From Acidiferrobacteraceae bacterium (GTDB lineage Bacteria > Pseudomonadota > Gammaproteobacteria > HyVt-429), in the NCBI GenBank assembly GCA_011052015.1, contig DRJZ01000131.1, positions 1 to 34,572 on the forward strand: 34,572 bases of DNA. The letters are read 5' to 3'. This document shows positions 1 through 11,660 of the stretch, one piece after another (position 1 is the first letter of the stretch; every line of letters starts with the position of its first letter). The notes below the pieces were generated by a model. That model searched no databases. It had not been told where the DNA came from and worked only from the letters and a program-made list of their open reading frames with translations. Made by a program: the position numbers and the translations under genes.

Positions 1-830
1 CTGGGCCGCCGTAATCGACTTACAGGCTGGCAATTCGCTCAGGCCATTGATGCTATCCAGATTCTGTATTGCAAACTGCTGGTAACTCCGGTTTGTCAGC
101 GGCTCGACTGGGATTATTGGCATGACTCCGCAAAGCAACTCGACGTTGACCATCCGACCACTGCGCGGCAACTCACACCAGATGAGCTAAGTTATCTCAA
201 GGAGCGCAAGGGGGAAGGGCCACTCAAGGAAGTGCGAGCCGCCCATCATGACCTCCTGGTTCGCTTTGCACGCGAAATTCGCCGCAGAGGGTATGCCTAT
301 CGTACTGAACAGAGTTATGAACAGTGGATTTCCCGGTATATCCTCTTCTGCAAGGGTCTACCCCCTGAGCAAACCGGTGCCAGTGACGTAAAGTTATTTC
401 TTGAATATCTGGTCATCAAACGGCATGTCAGTGCCAGCACACAGAACCAAGCATTAAATGCGCTGGTATTTCTCTATAATAGAGTACTTGAGCGCAAGCT
501 TGGAGAGCTGGAATCCTTCGTTAGGGCTAAGCGGCCACGCAATCTTCCCGTGGTGTTGAGCCGCAACGAGGTGATGACCTTGCTAGAAAGTCTGAAGGGT
601 ATACACAAAATGCTCGCGTCGCTGTTATATGGTACGGGCATGCGTCTACTGGAGGGACTACGCCTACGGATCCAAGATGTCGATTTCGCCTACCACCGCA
701 TTCACGTGCATCAGGCAAAAGGAAAAAAGATAGGTATGTACCGCTTCCCGACTCACTCGCAGAGGGTCTGCGCAAGCAGATTAAAGTGGTTCGACAACTT
801 CATAATCAGATAGAGACACCCTTCAGGTAA
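1..830 (+). pseudogene. Integron-type tyrosine recombinase/integrase remnant, frameshifted and truncated
   Basis: Frame 1 is open from base 1 (LGRRNRLTGWQFAQAIDAIQILYCKLL...), continuous with the 232..813 ORF, and carries the SAM-like core-binding and early catalytic motifs (YAYRTEQSYEQWISRYILFC, TGMRLLEGLRLRIQDVDF). At the A6 run (723-728) the expected GKKDRYVPLPDSLAEGLRKQI continues in frame 3 (from gat at 729) to a stop at 828-830. The C-terminal HxxR/Tyr catalytic part is missing. Confidence 0.8.
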
Positions 831-898
831 GTGCATTCCATCTTTGTCCCTTGTCTTCCTTTGCGAATCCTTTGCGTCTTTGCGTCGAAAAATTAATA

Positions 899-2410
899 TC
901 AGGCCTTTCGCCCAACCAACCACCCCAACACCAGCATCACCCCTATTAACACCAGCACCGCCCTATTGCCCCAACGCACGTAGGGCGTGGCACCCTGCAT
1001 GGGTTGCACCTCGCCGCTAAGCACCACAGTCTTGAATTGTTTGGTGCGGGCGATGATCTTGCCGCGATGGTTGATGATTGCGGTCACGCCGGTATTAGCC
1101 ACACGCAAAAGAGTACGCCCGGTTTCCAGGGCGCGCATACGGGCCATCTGCAGGCGTTGCAAGGGACCCAGGGAGTCACCAAACCAGGCGTCTTCACTTA
1201 CGTTGACCAACAGTGTGGCCTCGGGAAGCAGGCGAATGAATTCTTCGGGAAAGGCATCTTCATAGCAGATGCTCACTGCAACGGCTTGCCCGGCCACGTG
1301 CATCACACCGTCGGCGTCTGGCCACGGACTAAAGTCTGACATGGGAATATCGAGCGCCCCCATGAGCCACCGGGTCAACACCGGGAAAGGCAAATATTCC
1401 CCGAAAGGCACCAGGTGGTGCTTGTGGTAGGTCTGGGGTTGCGAGGCAATGCTACGAACGACGTTGTAGTAGTCTAATGCCCCATCGGCCCCTTGCCTCC
1501 GTTCCAGGGTTCCATATAAGAAATCGGTTTGGTATTGGGTCGATTCATTTTTTAGCTCACGCCAGAATGAGGGTGGAATCTGGTCTTTGAATGCCGGTAT
1601 GGCGACCTCCGGCCACACTATCAGGGCCTGGTCACGATACTCCTGGCTAAGATGCAGGTAGCGCTCGGCCACCGTCATCCGGTAACGGGGTAACCATTTC
1701 ATGTCCAAGGGTACGTTGCCCTGCACCAGGGCCACCTTGATCATAGGTCCTTTTGGCTCGACCCACTCAATACGACCCAGGAGAAAGCCAAGCCCAAAGA
1801 CTCCCACCAGGACAAGTGCAGGCCAGGGACGTCGTGGCTTATCAATAATCAGCGCCAGCAGGCCTGCAACCAGGGCCACACTCAGACTCACGGCGTAGAT
1901 GCCAAACCCACTTGCCACCCCCGACAGGGGTGTGTCGATCTGGCTGTAACCCAGGCTCAACCAGGGAAACCCGGTCAACACCCAACTGCGGCACCATTCA
2001 AGCAGCACCCACAGAGCGGGTAAAACCACTATTAAATGAATCACCCGCTTTCGGTCCCCGAACCGGGCTTGTAACCCACCAACCAGGGCCGGGAACAGGG
2101 AAAGCAGCAGCACAAACAAGGCAACGGCGAGCGCCGCCAACGGTACCGACATGCCACCGTAATCATGCATGCTGCGATAGACCCAGGACACACCCACCCC
2201 GAATGAACCCAAACCAAAGGCCAGTCCAACACCAAAGCAACGCCACGGCGAGCCGCGCTGCCACAGTAAAAATAATAACGACGGTGACAGGATCGCGAGT
2301 ACGGCAAAATTAAAGGGTGCAAATGCCAGAGGCAAGGCAGCTCCGGCACCCAGGGCGACAAGAATATCGCTAAGGTTTTTATTCGCTAGCGGTATCTTGA
2401 TTATTGGCAA
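899..2410 (-). CDS. lnt: Apolipoprotein N-acyltransferase
   Basis: 503-aa ORF with N-terminal TM segments and a nitrilase domain (VALVQGNVPLDMKW, HLVPFGEYLPFP, SICYEDAFPEEF, LVNVSEDAWFGDSLGPLQRLQMARMRALETGR). Located directly downstream of corC. The 5' end (TTG start) overlaps the corC 3' end, so the start is uncertain. Confidence 0.95.
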   Translation of the reverse strand: MPIIKIPLANKNLSDILVALGAGAALPLAFAPFNFAVLAILSPSLLFLLWQRGSPWRCFGVGLAFGLGSFGVGVSWVYRSMHDYGGMSVPLAALAVALFVLLLSLFPALVGGLQARFGDRKRVIHLIVVLPALWVLLEWCRSWVLTGFPWLSLGYSQIDTPLSGVASGFGIYAVSLSVALVAGLLALIIDKPRRPWPALVLVGVFGLGFLLGRIEWVEPKGPMIKVALVQGNVPLDMKWLPRYRMTVAERYLHLSQEYRDQALIVWPEVAIPAFKDQIPPSFWRELKNESTQYQTDFLYGTLERRQGADGALDYYNVVRSIASQPQTYHKHHLVPFGEYLPFPVLTRWLMGALDIPMSDFSPWPDADGVMHVAGQAVAVSICYEDAFPEEFIRLLPEATLLVNVSEDAWFGDSLGPLQRLQMARMRALETGRTLLRVANTGVTAIINHRGKIIARTKQFKTVVLSGEVQPMQGATPYVRWGNRAVLVLIGVMLVLGWLVGRKA

Positions 2411-3251
2411 GACGTGTTGCCCTCAGCAGATGAACACGCCGACTGTCGGCATGCAGCACCTCGAATCGGAACCCCTCCATGGTGACAGCCTCACCACGCC
2501 GAGGCAGGTGGCCCAGGGATGAAATCACCATCCCGGCAACCGTGTCCACATCACCCTTGTCATAGCTCACCCCAAAATAGTCGTTAAATTCTTCAATCGA
2601 CAAGATACCCTTAATAACGTATTCATCATCGCTACGCGGCATGATCAAGGTATCCAGATCATCAATATCATGCTCGTCCTCAATCTCGCCGACAATCTGT
2701 TCGAGCACATCTTCGATAGTCACCAGGCCGGCGGCCTGGCCGTATTCGTCTACCACAATGGCCATATGATTACGGCTACTACGGAACTCCCGCAACAACA
2801 CATTGAGACGCTTGCTTTCTGGGATAAAAATAGCCGGACGCAACAGATCTCTCAGATTAAAGCTTTCCTTGTGGTTCGGGGCAAAATATTGCAGTAGATC
2901 TTTGGCGAGCAGGATACCCACGACCTTGTTCTTGTCGCCGTCCACAACCGGAAACCGGGAGTGGGCGGTCTCAATAACCATGGGCAAAAACCCATCTATA
3001 GGGAGGCTACGATTCACCACTTCCATCTGCGAGCGTGGCACCATGATGTCCCGGACTTGCATCTCCGAAACTTGCATCACGCCTTCCATCATGTCCAAAG
3101 CATCACGATCCAAAAGATTGTGCTCATGGCTGCGGCGTAAAATATCTATTAAGTCCCTGCGATCAATCGGGATGCACTTAAGCGCCCGGCCCAAACTTTT
3201 GAGTGGAGACCAGGCACGGCTAGGTCGATCTTTTCCGTTTTCTTGTGACAT
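2379..3251 (-). CDS. corC: CorC/YbeX-family protein with CBS domain pair and CorC_HlyC domain
   Basis: VRDIMVPRSQMEVV, VVDEYGQAAGLVTIEDVLEQIVGEIEDEHD, VAGMVISSLGHLPRRGE; ybeZ-ybeY-corC-lnt synteny. Confidence 0.95.
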   Translation of the reverse strand: MSQENGKDRPSRAWSPLKSLGRALKCIPIDRRDLIDILRRSHEHNLLDRDALDMMEGVMQVSEMQVRDIMVPRSQMEVVNRSLPIDGFLPMVIETAHSRFPVVDGDKNKVVGILLAKDLLQYFAPNHKESFNLRDLLRPAIFIPESKRLNVLLREFRSSRNHMAIVVDEYGQAAGLVTIEDVLEQIVGEIEDEHDIDDLDTLIMPRSDDEYVIKGILSIEEFNDYFGVSYDKGDVDTVAGMVISSLGHLPRRGEAVTMEGFRFEVLHADSRRVHLLRATRLANNQDTASE

Positions 3252-3271
3252 AGTTGCTAAGGTGTAGTGAG

Positions 3272-3727
3272 TTAGTAGGGATCTGGAATACCGATCTTAT
3301 CAAGAATTTCCTTTTCCAGTTGTTCCATTTTAGTTGCTTCAGTATCTTGTTTATGGTCGTAGCCACGCAAGTGCAATACACCATGGACGATCATATGCGC
3401 CCAGTGGTCATTCAGTGCCTTGCCCTGTTCGGTGGCCTGTTGTTCTACTACTGGCGCACAAATCACCAGGTCGCCTAAAATCTGTGTTGCCACTCCCGGG
3501 GGATCATCGAATGGAAAAGACAACACATTGGTGGCCTCGGATTTATTGCGATAACGCTGATTGAGCCTGGCCGATTCGGCCTCGTCTACAACACGCAGGG
3601 TGATCTCGTTATGGCCCGTTTCACCCACAGCATCCATAGCGATACTGGCCCATGCGGCCATCTGTTGCTGGCCGGGTAGCCTTGCATCATCGCAAGCAAT
3701 TTGAATATTCATCTTATGGCCTGACAA
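3272..3727 (-). CDS. ybeY: Endoribonuclease/rRNA maturation factor YbeY
   Basis: Motif HMIVHGVLHLRGYDHKQDTEATKME (H-x3-H-x5-H metal site); NVLSFPFD; synteny. Confidence 0.95.
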   Translation of the reverse strand: MSGHKMNIQIACDDARLPGQQQMAAWASIAMDAVGETGHNEITLRVVDEAESARLNQRYRNKSEATNVLSFPFDDPPGVATQILGDLVICAPVVEQQATEQGKALNDHWAHMIVHGVLHLRGYDHKQDTEATKMEQLEKEILDKIGIPDPY

Positions 3728-3751
3728 AGGAAACGATCACTTGGCATCTTG

Positions 3752-4720
3752 TCACTTGTGGTCTTCACTTTCGTCAGACTTGGCATAGGCCTCGACAATC
3801 TTTTGCACCAAGGGATGTCGTACCACGTCTTCGGGCTTGAAGTAGGTAAAACTGATGCCTTCGATATTCTCTATAATCTCCATCGCATGCTGCAACCCGG
3901 ACTGACGCCCACGGGGCAGATCGGTCTGCGTGATATCACCGGTAATCACTGCGGTGGCGCCAAACCCAATGCGGGTGAGGAACATTTTCATTTGTTCGGT
4001 AGTGGTGTTCTGAGCCTCATCCAGGATGACAAAGGCCTCATTCAAAGTCCGCCCGCGCATATAGGCCAAGGGCGCCAGTTCGATGATGTCCCGATCCAGC
4101 AGTCTACCCACCTCTTCGAAACCGAGCATTTCATACAGGGCGTCATATAGAGGCCGAAGATAGGGATCGACCTTCTGCCCCAGGTCACCGGGTAGAAAAC
4201 CGAGCCGTTCACCCGCCTCTACCGCTGGCCGCACCAACACGATGCGATTGACATCGCCCTTTTCCAGGGCATGGGTGGCGCAGGCCACTGCCAGGTAGGT
4301 CTTTCCGGTTCCCGCCGGGCCGATGCCAAAATTAATATCGTGAGACAGGATATTTCTGAGATAGGCGCGCTGATGTGGGTTGCGGCCCTGAACTGAGGCC
4401 TTGCGGGTGCGGATGATGATGTCGCTACCGGTTTTTTCCTTTCGCGGCGGAACATGTTGCAGGGCCAAGTGCACGTCGGATGAGGAAACGTCAGGCGCGT
4501 CGGCAGTGGCAGCATAAAGCGTCCGCAGGACCTCTTCGGCCCGGCTCGCCTGGGTGGGGTGGCCACTGATGCTAAAGTGCCCCCCACGGCTGGCGATTTG
4601 CACCCCGAGACGGTCCTCTATTTGTTTGATATGGGCGTTAAATTGGCCACACAGGGCCACCAAGCGTTGATTATCAACGGGGGCCAAGCTAAACGCCAAT
4701 GCATTGGGTTGCGTCTTCAA
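3752..4720 (-). CDS. ybeZ: PhoH-like ATPase
   Basis: FGIGPAGTGKTYLAVACA (Walker A), FVILDEAQNTTTEQMKMFLTRIGFGATAVITGDITQTDLP; synteny with ybeY and miaB. Confidence 0.95.
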   Translation of the reverse strand: MKTQPNALAFSLAPVDNQRLVALCGQFNAHIKQIEDRLGVQIASRGGHFSISGHPTQASRAEEVLRTLYAATADAPDVSSSDVHLALQHVPPRKEKTGSDIIIRTRKASVQGRNPHQRAYLRNILSHDINFGIGPAGTGKTYLAVACATHALEKGDVNRIVLVRPAVEAGERLGFLPGDLGQKVDPYLRPLYDALYEMLGFEEVGRLLDRDIIELAPLAYMRGRTLNEAFVILDEAQNTTTEQMKMFLTRIGFGATAVITGDITQTDLPRGRQSGLQHAMEIIENIEGISFTYFKPEDVVRHPLVQKIVEAYAKSDESEDHK

Positions 4721-4763
4721 GTTGTGGGCAGAATCACCATGGCCTTACTTCAGTATACCCGCA

Positions 4764-6167
4764 CTAGCGCCCAGGACAACCGTCTTCAGCGACCAATTTT
4801 GGCATGATTTTGGTATCGATGACCTCGCCTCGCAAGGAATTGGGCAGGGCCTCGGTGATCCTGAGCTCGGTAAATTGCCCTATCAAGGTCTCGTCACCAT
4901 AAAAATTCACCGATCGATTATTTTCACTGCGCCCGGTTAGTTGACCTGGGTGCTTGCGCGCAGGCCCGTGCACCAGAATTCGCTGCACCGTACCCACCAT
5001 ACGACGGCTAATTCTGTCAGCGTGTACATTGATCTGATGTTGCAGGCGTTGCAGACGTTCTTGCTTGACCGCATTCGTCACATCATCTGACAAGCTTGCC
5101 GCCGGTGTACCGGGTCTGGAGCTAAAGACAAAACTGTAAGAGTGATCGAATCCTATACGCTCAATCAGATCCAGGGTCTGCTCAAAATCGGCATCGGTTT
5201 CGCCTGGAAAACCGACGATAAAATCGGATGATAAACTAATATTGGGCCGCACCGCACGCAGACGTTCTATCTTTTCAATAAATTCTTCCACGCTGTAGCC
5301 ACGCTTCATCAACATCAATATTCTGTTGGACCCGCTTTGCACTGGCAAGTGGAGATGATCCACCAGTTGCGGAATTTGAGCATAAGCCTGAATCAGGCTG
5401 GCAGAAAACGCCAGTGGATGTGAGGTGGTAAAACGCAGACGCTCAATGCCCTCAATTTGCGCCACATATTCCAGCAAAAGCGCCAGATCGGCCTCATCAC
5501 CATCATCCATCAGACCCCGGTAGCCATTCACATTCTGGCCCAGCAGGGTGAGTTCCTTTACGCCTTGTTGGGCCAGACAACGGGCCTCATCCACCACATC
5601 GTCGAGTGGGCGGCTAAATTCCTCACCGCGGGTATAGGGCACCACGCAAAAACTGCAATACTTGCTGCAACCCTCCATTACCGACACATAAGCCCGTGCC
5701 TCGTTTATTTTGGGTTGGGGCAATTGGTCAAATTTTTCAATTTCTGGAAAACTGACATCGACCGCAGGCTTTCGGCTCGACCGCACCTGGTCAAGCATGG
5801 CAGGCAGACGCTGCAAAGTCTGGGGGCCAAAGACGATGTCCACAAAGGGGGCGCGTCCACGTATGGCCTCACCCTCCTGGCTGGCCACGCATCCACCCAC
5901 ACCGATCACCACATGGGGTCGGCGTTCCTTTAGTGGCCGCCAACGACCCAGTTCGGAGAACACCTTCTCCTGAGCCTTCTCCCGAACCGAGCAGGTATTG
6001 AGTAAAAGAACATCGGCATGGGCGGGATCTTCGGTCAAGGTCAAACCATGGGAAGCGGCCAACACGTCCGCCAAGCGCGCCGAATCGTACTCATTCATCT
6101 GGCAACCGAATGTCTTGATATACAACCGGGTTGCACCAGGGTTATGGGATCGGACTGATTCGCCCAT
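4764..6167 (-). CDS. miaB: tRNA-2-methylthio-N6-dimethylallyladenosine synthase
   Basis: [44 protein letters not shown] (radical SAM CxxxCxxC), C-terminal TRAM domain. Confidence 0.96.
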   Translation of the reverse strand: MGESVRSHNPGATRLYIKTFGCQMNEYDSARLADVLAASHGLTLTEDPAHADVLLLNTCSVREKAQEKVFSELGRWRPLKERRPHVVIGVGGCVASQEGEAIRGRAPFVDIVFGPQTLQRLPAMLDQVRSSRKPAVDVSFPEIEKFDQLPQPKINEARAYVSVMEGCSKYCSFCVVPYTRGEEFSRPLDDVVDEARCLAQQGVKELTLLGQNVNGYRGLMDDGDEADLALLLEYVAQIEGIERLRFTTSHPLAFSASLIQAYAQIPQLVDHLHLPVQSGSNRILMLMKRGYSVEEFIEKIERLRAVRPNISLSSDFIVGFPGETDADFEQTLDLIERIGFDHSYSFVFSSRPGTPAASLSDDVTNAVKQERLQRLQHQINVHADRISRRMVGTVQRILVHGPARKHPGQLTGRSENNRSVNFYGDETLIGQFTELRITEALPNSLRGEVIDTKIMPKLVAEDGCPGR

Positions 6168-6250
6168 CAGACAAGTATCTCTTCAGAAGGCATCAACTGA
6201 CTGATTGTAACTGTCACAAACCTAACACCACAAAGCTGCAACCGGAAAGA

Positions 6251-6278
6251 AGAAAGGGCGACCGAAGTCACCCTTTCT
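6251..6278 (-). terminator. Putative intrinsic terminator downstream of fba
   Basis: Minus-strand RNA AGAAAGGGUGAC-UUCG-GUCGCCCUUUCU: 12-bp stem (one G-U pair) with a cUUCGg tetraloop, just 3' of the fba stop, followed by U-rich UCUUUCC. Confidence 0.75.
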
Positions 6279-6299
6279 GGTCCGGCTGGCAGCAACCCG

Positions 6300-7364
6300 T
6301 TATTTGACGCGTGGATCCAGCTCACCATTTGCATAACGGCCGATCATGGCCTCCAGGGAGATTGGCTTGATCTTGGACGCATTGCCCGCCGTACCAAATA
6401 CCTCGTAACGGGCCTTGCAGATTTCCATCATGCCCTTGGTGGCCTCTTTTAGAAACTTGCGCGGATCGAAATTGGAGGCATTATCGTGCAAGTGACAACG
6501 AATAGAACCGGTAGACGCCATGCGCAGGTCGGTATCGATATTGACCTTGCGTACGCCATTCTTAATGCCCTCGGCGATCTCCTCCACCGGCACACCATAG
6601 GTCTGGCCCATGTCACCCCCGTAGTCATTGATAATCTTGAGCCACTCCTGGGGCACGGAACTGGAACCATGCATCACCAAATGGGTGTCCGGGATACGGG
6701 CGTTGATCTCCTTGATGCGGTCAATACGCAGCACCTCACCCGTGGGTTGCTTGGTAAACTTGTAAGCGCCGTGGCTGGTGCCAATCGCAATGGCCAGGGC
6801 GTCGACCTTGGTCTGCTTCACAAAATCGGCGGCCTGCTCAGGGTCGGTCAACAACTGGTCCATGCCCAGCTTGCCTTCGGCGCCGGAACCGTCTTCTTCA
6901 CCAGCCATGCCCGTTTCCAGGGAACCCAGGCAACCCAACTCACCTTCAACAGAGACGCCACCGAAGTGGGCCATCTGCACAACACGCTGGGTGACCTCGG
7001 CGTTGTATTCATAACTGGATGGCGTCTTGGCGTCTTCTTCCAGTGAACCGTCCATCATGACAGAACTGAAACCACTCTGAATCGAACGCATGCAAACCGC
7101 CGGTGAAGCACCGTGGTCCTGGTGCATGACTACCGGAATATGCGGATACGCTTCCAGCGCAGCCAGGATCAGATGGCGCAGAAAAGGTTCGCCGGCATAG
7201 GCCCGGGCGCCGGCGGAACCCTGCATGATTACCGGGCTGTCAGTGGCATCGGCCGCCTGCATGATGGCGTGCACCTGCTCCATGTTATTCACATTAAAGG
7301 CCGGAACACCGTAACCGTGTTCAGCGGCGTGATCTAATAATTGGCGTAATGAAACAAGAGCCAT
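6300..7364 (-). CDS. fba: Fructose-bisphosphate aldolase class II
   Basis: [86 protein letters not shown]. Confidence 0.95.
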   Translation of the reverse strand: MALVSLRQLLDHAAEHGYGVPAFNVNNMEQVHAIMQAADATDSPVIMQGSAGARAYAGEPFLRHLILAALEAYPHIPVVMHQDHGASPAVCMRSIQSGFSSVMMDGSLEEDAKTPSSYEYNAEVTQRVVQMAHFGGVSVEGELGCLGSLETGMAGEEDGSGAEGKLGMDQLLTDPEQAADFVKQTKVDALAIAIGTSHGAYKFTKQPTGEVLRIDRIKEINARIPDTHLVMHGSSSVPQEWLKIINDYGGDMGQTYGVPVEEIAEGIKNGVRKVNIDTDLRMASTGSIRCHLHDNASNFDPRKFLKEATKGMMEICKARYEVFGTAGNASKIKPISLEAMIGRYANGELDPRVK

Positions 7365-7400
7365 AACAGTCTCCTAACGATATATTAAAGTAAATCTTCT

Positions 7401-7547
7401 ATAAGGCACTTCTATTAACTCCCTCTCCCTCCAGGAGAGGGATAGGGTGAAGGGTGCAAACAAAGCTAAGACACTGATTTTATCATCCCCTCATCCTAAC
7501 CTTCTCCCGGGGGGAGAAGGAATTATCAATTAACAGAAGTGCCCTAT
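7401..7547. mobile_element. MITE-like element 1 (non-autonomous, no ORF)
   Basis: 18-bp terminal inverted repeats ataaggcacttctattaa (7401-7418) and ttaacagaagtgccctat (7530-7547), 16/18 matching. Internal dyads ccctctcc/ggagaggg (7421-7441) and ccttctccc/gggagaagg (7500-7520). Intergenic between pyk and fba. Confidence 0.65.
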
Positions 7548-7628
7548 AATCATTCAACAATAAACTGAGCGTTGCTAAAATCCTCAATACCATTTACTGA
7601 AAACACAACACTAAAATAATTCAATAAC

Positions 7629-7764
7629 CAAGGAATCTCTGATTAATTCGTCATTCCGGCCGTAGCGAAGTGAAGAACCGGAATCCAGAGTAGTAAAATC
7701 AATATATTGCTGGATTCCCGCTTTCGCGGGAATGACCGGGCTGGAATTAATCAGAAGTTCCCTA
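7629..7764. mobile_element. MITE-like element 2 (non-autonomous, no ORF)
   Basis: Imperfect terminal inverted repeats caaggaatctctgattaatt (7629-7648) and aattaatcagaagttcccta (7745-7764), 16/20 matching. Internal dyads including attcccgc-tttc-gcgggaat (7714-7733) and cattccgg...ccggaatc. Confidence 0.65.
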
Positions 7765-7778
7765 ACTTTTGAGTCCAC

Positions 7779-9239
7779 CTAGGCGTCGGTCGCGTCAATG
7801 AGGCCACCCACATGCACGATCTTCATGGCATTGGTGCCGCCATGTTTGCCCATGAGGTCACCTTTAGTCAGAATAAGTAAATCCCCCTTTTCTACTGCGC
7901 CTATTTTTGTCAGCAGATCGACCGCCTCCTTATTGACCTGGGCGTGGTCCGCTGAGGGAATCTGAAATTCAATGGGGTAGACGCCCCGATAAAGGGTTAC
8001 CTTTCTACGCGTCTCCACATGGGGCGTCAAGGCGAAAATGGGTATGCCGGAACTGATCCGGGACATCCACAACGGGGTCGATCCAGACTCGGTGAGCGCG
8101 GCGATGGCCCGTACTCCTAGGTGATTGGCCGTGTACATCGCGGCCATGGCAATGGCCTCATCGGCACGCTTAAACGTAGAATCAATACGATAATTGGAGG
8201 TTGTGGCAAGACGGTGTTTCTCTGCGCCACGGCAGATCCGGTCCATGGCCTCTACCGCTTTAGCGGGATACTTTCCGGTGGCGGTCTCAGCAGACAACAT
8301 CACCGCATCGGTGCCGTCTAAAACCGCGTTGGCCACATCAAAGACTTCCGCTCGGGTTGGAATCTGATTTTCAACCATAGATTCCATCATTTGGGTTGCG
8401 GTGATGACGACACGATCATGGGTGCGTGCGGCGCGAATCACCCGCTTTTGCACACCTGGTAGCTGTGCATCCCCAATCTCAACACCTAAATCACCGCGGG
8501 CAATCATCACTGCATCCGAGACATCAATAATCTCGTCTATCGCATCCACCGCCTCGGTGCGCTCAATCTTGGCCACAATACCACCATGACCGCCAGCCTG
8601 GCGCAATAAACTCCGAGCCTCATCTATGTCGGCGGCATTTCTAGGAAAAGAAACGGCTAAATAATCGACACCTATTTCTGCGGCCAATTTAATGTCCTGA
8701 CGATCTTTGCCGGTCAAGGCACTGGCCGACAAACCACCACCTTTTCGATTAATTCCCTTGTTGTCGAAGAGCTCGCCACCCACCAATACCTGGCACTTTA
8801 TTTCGGAACCTTTGATCCGGGTAACGCGGAAGACAAGGCGCCCATCATCAAGTAACAACGTGTCTCCGTTGCGCACGTCACCGGGTAGTCCTTTATAGGC
8901 CACGCCCACCCGGTTCTGGTCTCCACCTTCCGAATCACAATCCACATCAAAGCTAAAGTCATCACCCTCATTGAGCACGATACTGCCTTGCTCGAATCGC
9001 TCGATTCGAATCTTGGGCCCCTGCAAGTCCCCCAACACGCCGATATGACGATTGTGGGCACTCGCGCATGTCCGAATACCCTTGGCGCGGCGGCGATGGT
9101 CATTGGCATCACCATGGGAAAAGTTCATGCGAACCACATCGACCCCGGCCTCAATAAGACGATTGAAGTCCTCCTCGGTATCAGAGGCAGGACCCAGGGT
9201 CGCGACTATTTTGGTGCGTCTAAGCATAGACCACGGCAA
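7779..9239 (-). CDS. pyk: Pyruvate kinase
   Basis: MLRRTKIVATLGPASDTEEDFNRLIEAGVDVVRMNFSHG, MIARGDLGVEIGDAQLPGVQKRVI, TATQMMESM; likely start at Met5 (about 9227). Confidence 0.96.
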   Translation of the reverse strand: MPWSMLRRTKIVATLGPASDTEEDFNRLIEAGVDVVRMNFSHGDANDHRRRAKGIRTCASAHNRHIGVLGDLQGPKIRIERFEQGSIVLNEGDDFSFDVDCDSEGGDQNRVGVAYKGLPGDVRNGDTLLLDDGRLVFRVTRIKGSEIKCQVLVGGELFDNKGINRKGGGLSASALTGKDRQDIKLAAEIGVDYLAVSFPRNAADIDEARSLLRQAGGHGGIVAKIERTEAVDAIDEIIDVSDAVMIARGDLGVEIGDAQLPGVQKRVIRAARTHDRVVITATQMMESMVENQIPTRAEVFDVANAVLDGTDAVMLSAETATGKYPAKAVEAMDRICRGAEKHRLATTSNYRIDSTFKRADEAIAMAAMYTANHLGVRAIAALTESGSTPLWMSRISSGIPIFALTPHVETRRKVTLYRGVYPIEFQIPSADHAQVNKEAVDLLTKIGAVEKGDLLILTKGDLMGKHGGTNAMKIVHVGGLIDATDA

Positions 9240-9244
9240 TCAGG

Positions 9245-10423
9245 CTAATTCGCCCGCTCCTCAAGTATAGCCACTGCGGGCAATTTTTTTCCTTCCAAAA
9301 ATTCCAGAAAGGCGCCACCACCGGTTGATATATAGGACAACTCGTCGGCAATGCCATATTTATCAACGGCCGCCAAGGTATCACCGCCACCGGCAATAGA
9401 AAAAGCCGGGCTTTCAGCGATGGCCAGGGCCAAGGTCTTGGTGCCTTCGCCAAACTGATCGAACTCAAACACGCCTACTGGACCATTCCAAACGATGGTG
9501 CCGGCCTCGTGCAGGATCTCGGCAAGTTGCTTGGCCGTTTCAGGACCTATATCGAAGACCATATCATCATCAGCAACCTCTGTAACCGGCTTCAATGTCG
9601 CCTCGGCGGTCTCGGAGAATTCTTTGCCGCACACCACATCCACCGGCACCGGGATACTGCCGCCGCGGGCCTGGGCCTGTGCACCAAGCTGCTTCGCGGT
9701 TTCGACGAGGTCTTTTTCATATAGGGACTTGCCCACGTTATGACCGTCAGCAGCGATAAAGGTGTTGGCGATACCGCCACCTACAATAAGCTGATCGACC
9801 ACCTTGGATAAGGATTCCAGCACCGTCAACTTGGTGGATACCTTTGATCCCCCGACGATGGCCACCATGGGTCGGGCGGGATTGTCCAGGGCCTTGCCCA
9901 GCGCGTCCAACTCGCCCGCCAGCAACGGCCCAGCGCAGGCAGTGGCGGCATATTTCGCAACGCCGTGGGTTGAAGCCTGAGCCCGATGGGCAGTACCAAA
10001 GGCATCCATCACATAAATATCGCACAGGGCCGCCATCTTTTTCGCCAGGGCATCATCATTTTTCTTTTCGCCAAAATTAAAGCGAACGTTTTCACACAAC
10101 ACCACGTCGCCGTCCTTCATATCGCCCACGCCATCCAACCAATCTCTAATCAGGGTAACCTTCTTCCCCAATAAAGTAGACAGATGTTCGGCCACTGGCC
10201 AAAGAGAATATTGCTCGTCAAAGTTGCCTTCGGTGGGTCGTCCCAGGTGGGACATCACCAACACCTTGGCACCGGCTTTTAGCGCCAGCTCGATCGTGGG
10301 AAGACTGGCGCGTATACGTTTGTCGCTACTGATCTTGTCATCTTTAATCGGCACATTGAGGTCCTGCCGAATAAGCACACGCTTGCCGCTAAGGTCAAGA
10401 TCAGTCATTTTGATGACAGACAT
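9245..10423 (-). CDS. pgk: Phosphoglycerate kinase
   Basis: [79 protein letters not shown]. Confidence 0.97.
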   Translation of the reverse strand: MSVIKMTDLDLSGKRVLIRQDLNVPIKDDKISSDKRIRASLPTIELALKAGAKVLVMSHLGRPTEGNFDEQYSLWPVAEHLSTLLGKKVTLIRDWLDGVGDMKDGDVVLCENVRFNFGEKKNDDALAKKMAALCDIYVMDAFGTAHRAQASTHGVAKYAATACAGPLLAGELDALGKALDNPARPMVAIVGGSKVSTKLTVLESLSKVVDQLIVGGGIANTFIAADGHNVGKSLYEKDLVETAKQLGAQAQARGGSIPVPVDVVCGKEFSETAEATLKPVTEVADDDMVFDIGPETAKQLAEILHEAGTIVWNGPVGVFEFDQFGEGTKTLALAIAESPAFSIAGGGDTLAAVDKYGIADELSYISTGGGAFLEFLEGKKLPAVAILEERAN

Positions 10424-10503
10424 TTAGAGCGCTCCTGAAAAATTTTTAATGTGGTTTGTTAAACCCAACCACCGGCTTGACAAACGACACTCTCATTAAG
10501 GTA

Positions 10504-10539
10504 TATCAAAAGGCGCCAGCCCGGGCATTCCGGGCTGGC
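10504..10539 (-). terminator. Putative intrinsic terminator downstream of gap
   Basis: 10-bp perfect stem gccagcccgg-gcatt-ccgggctggc (10515-10539); in minus orientation it is followed by GCCTTTTGAT. Located 3' of the gap stop. Confidence 0.75.
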
Positions 10540-10586
10540 TCTCGTCCAGCTGCAATGGGTGACACCACTGTCACCAATAGATGGCT

Positions 10587-11639
<1,053 letters not shown>

Positions 11640-11660
11640 TCAGGGATGGGATCAAAGACA

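Noticed and set aside
6486-7046. 186-aa plus-strand ORF inside fba
   Set aside because: Antisense shadow of a highly conserved aldolase gene; no independent support.
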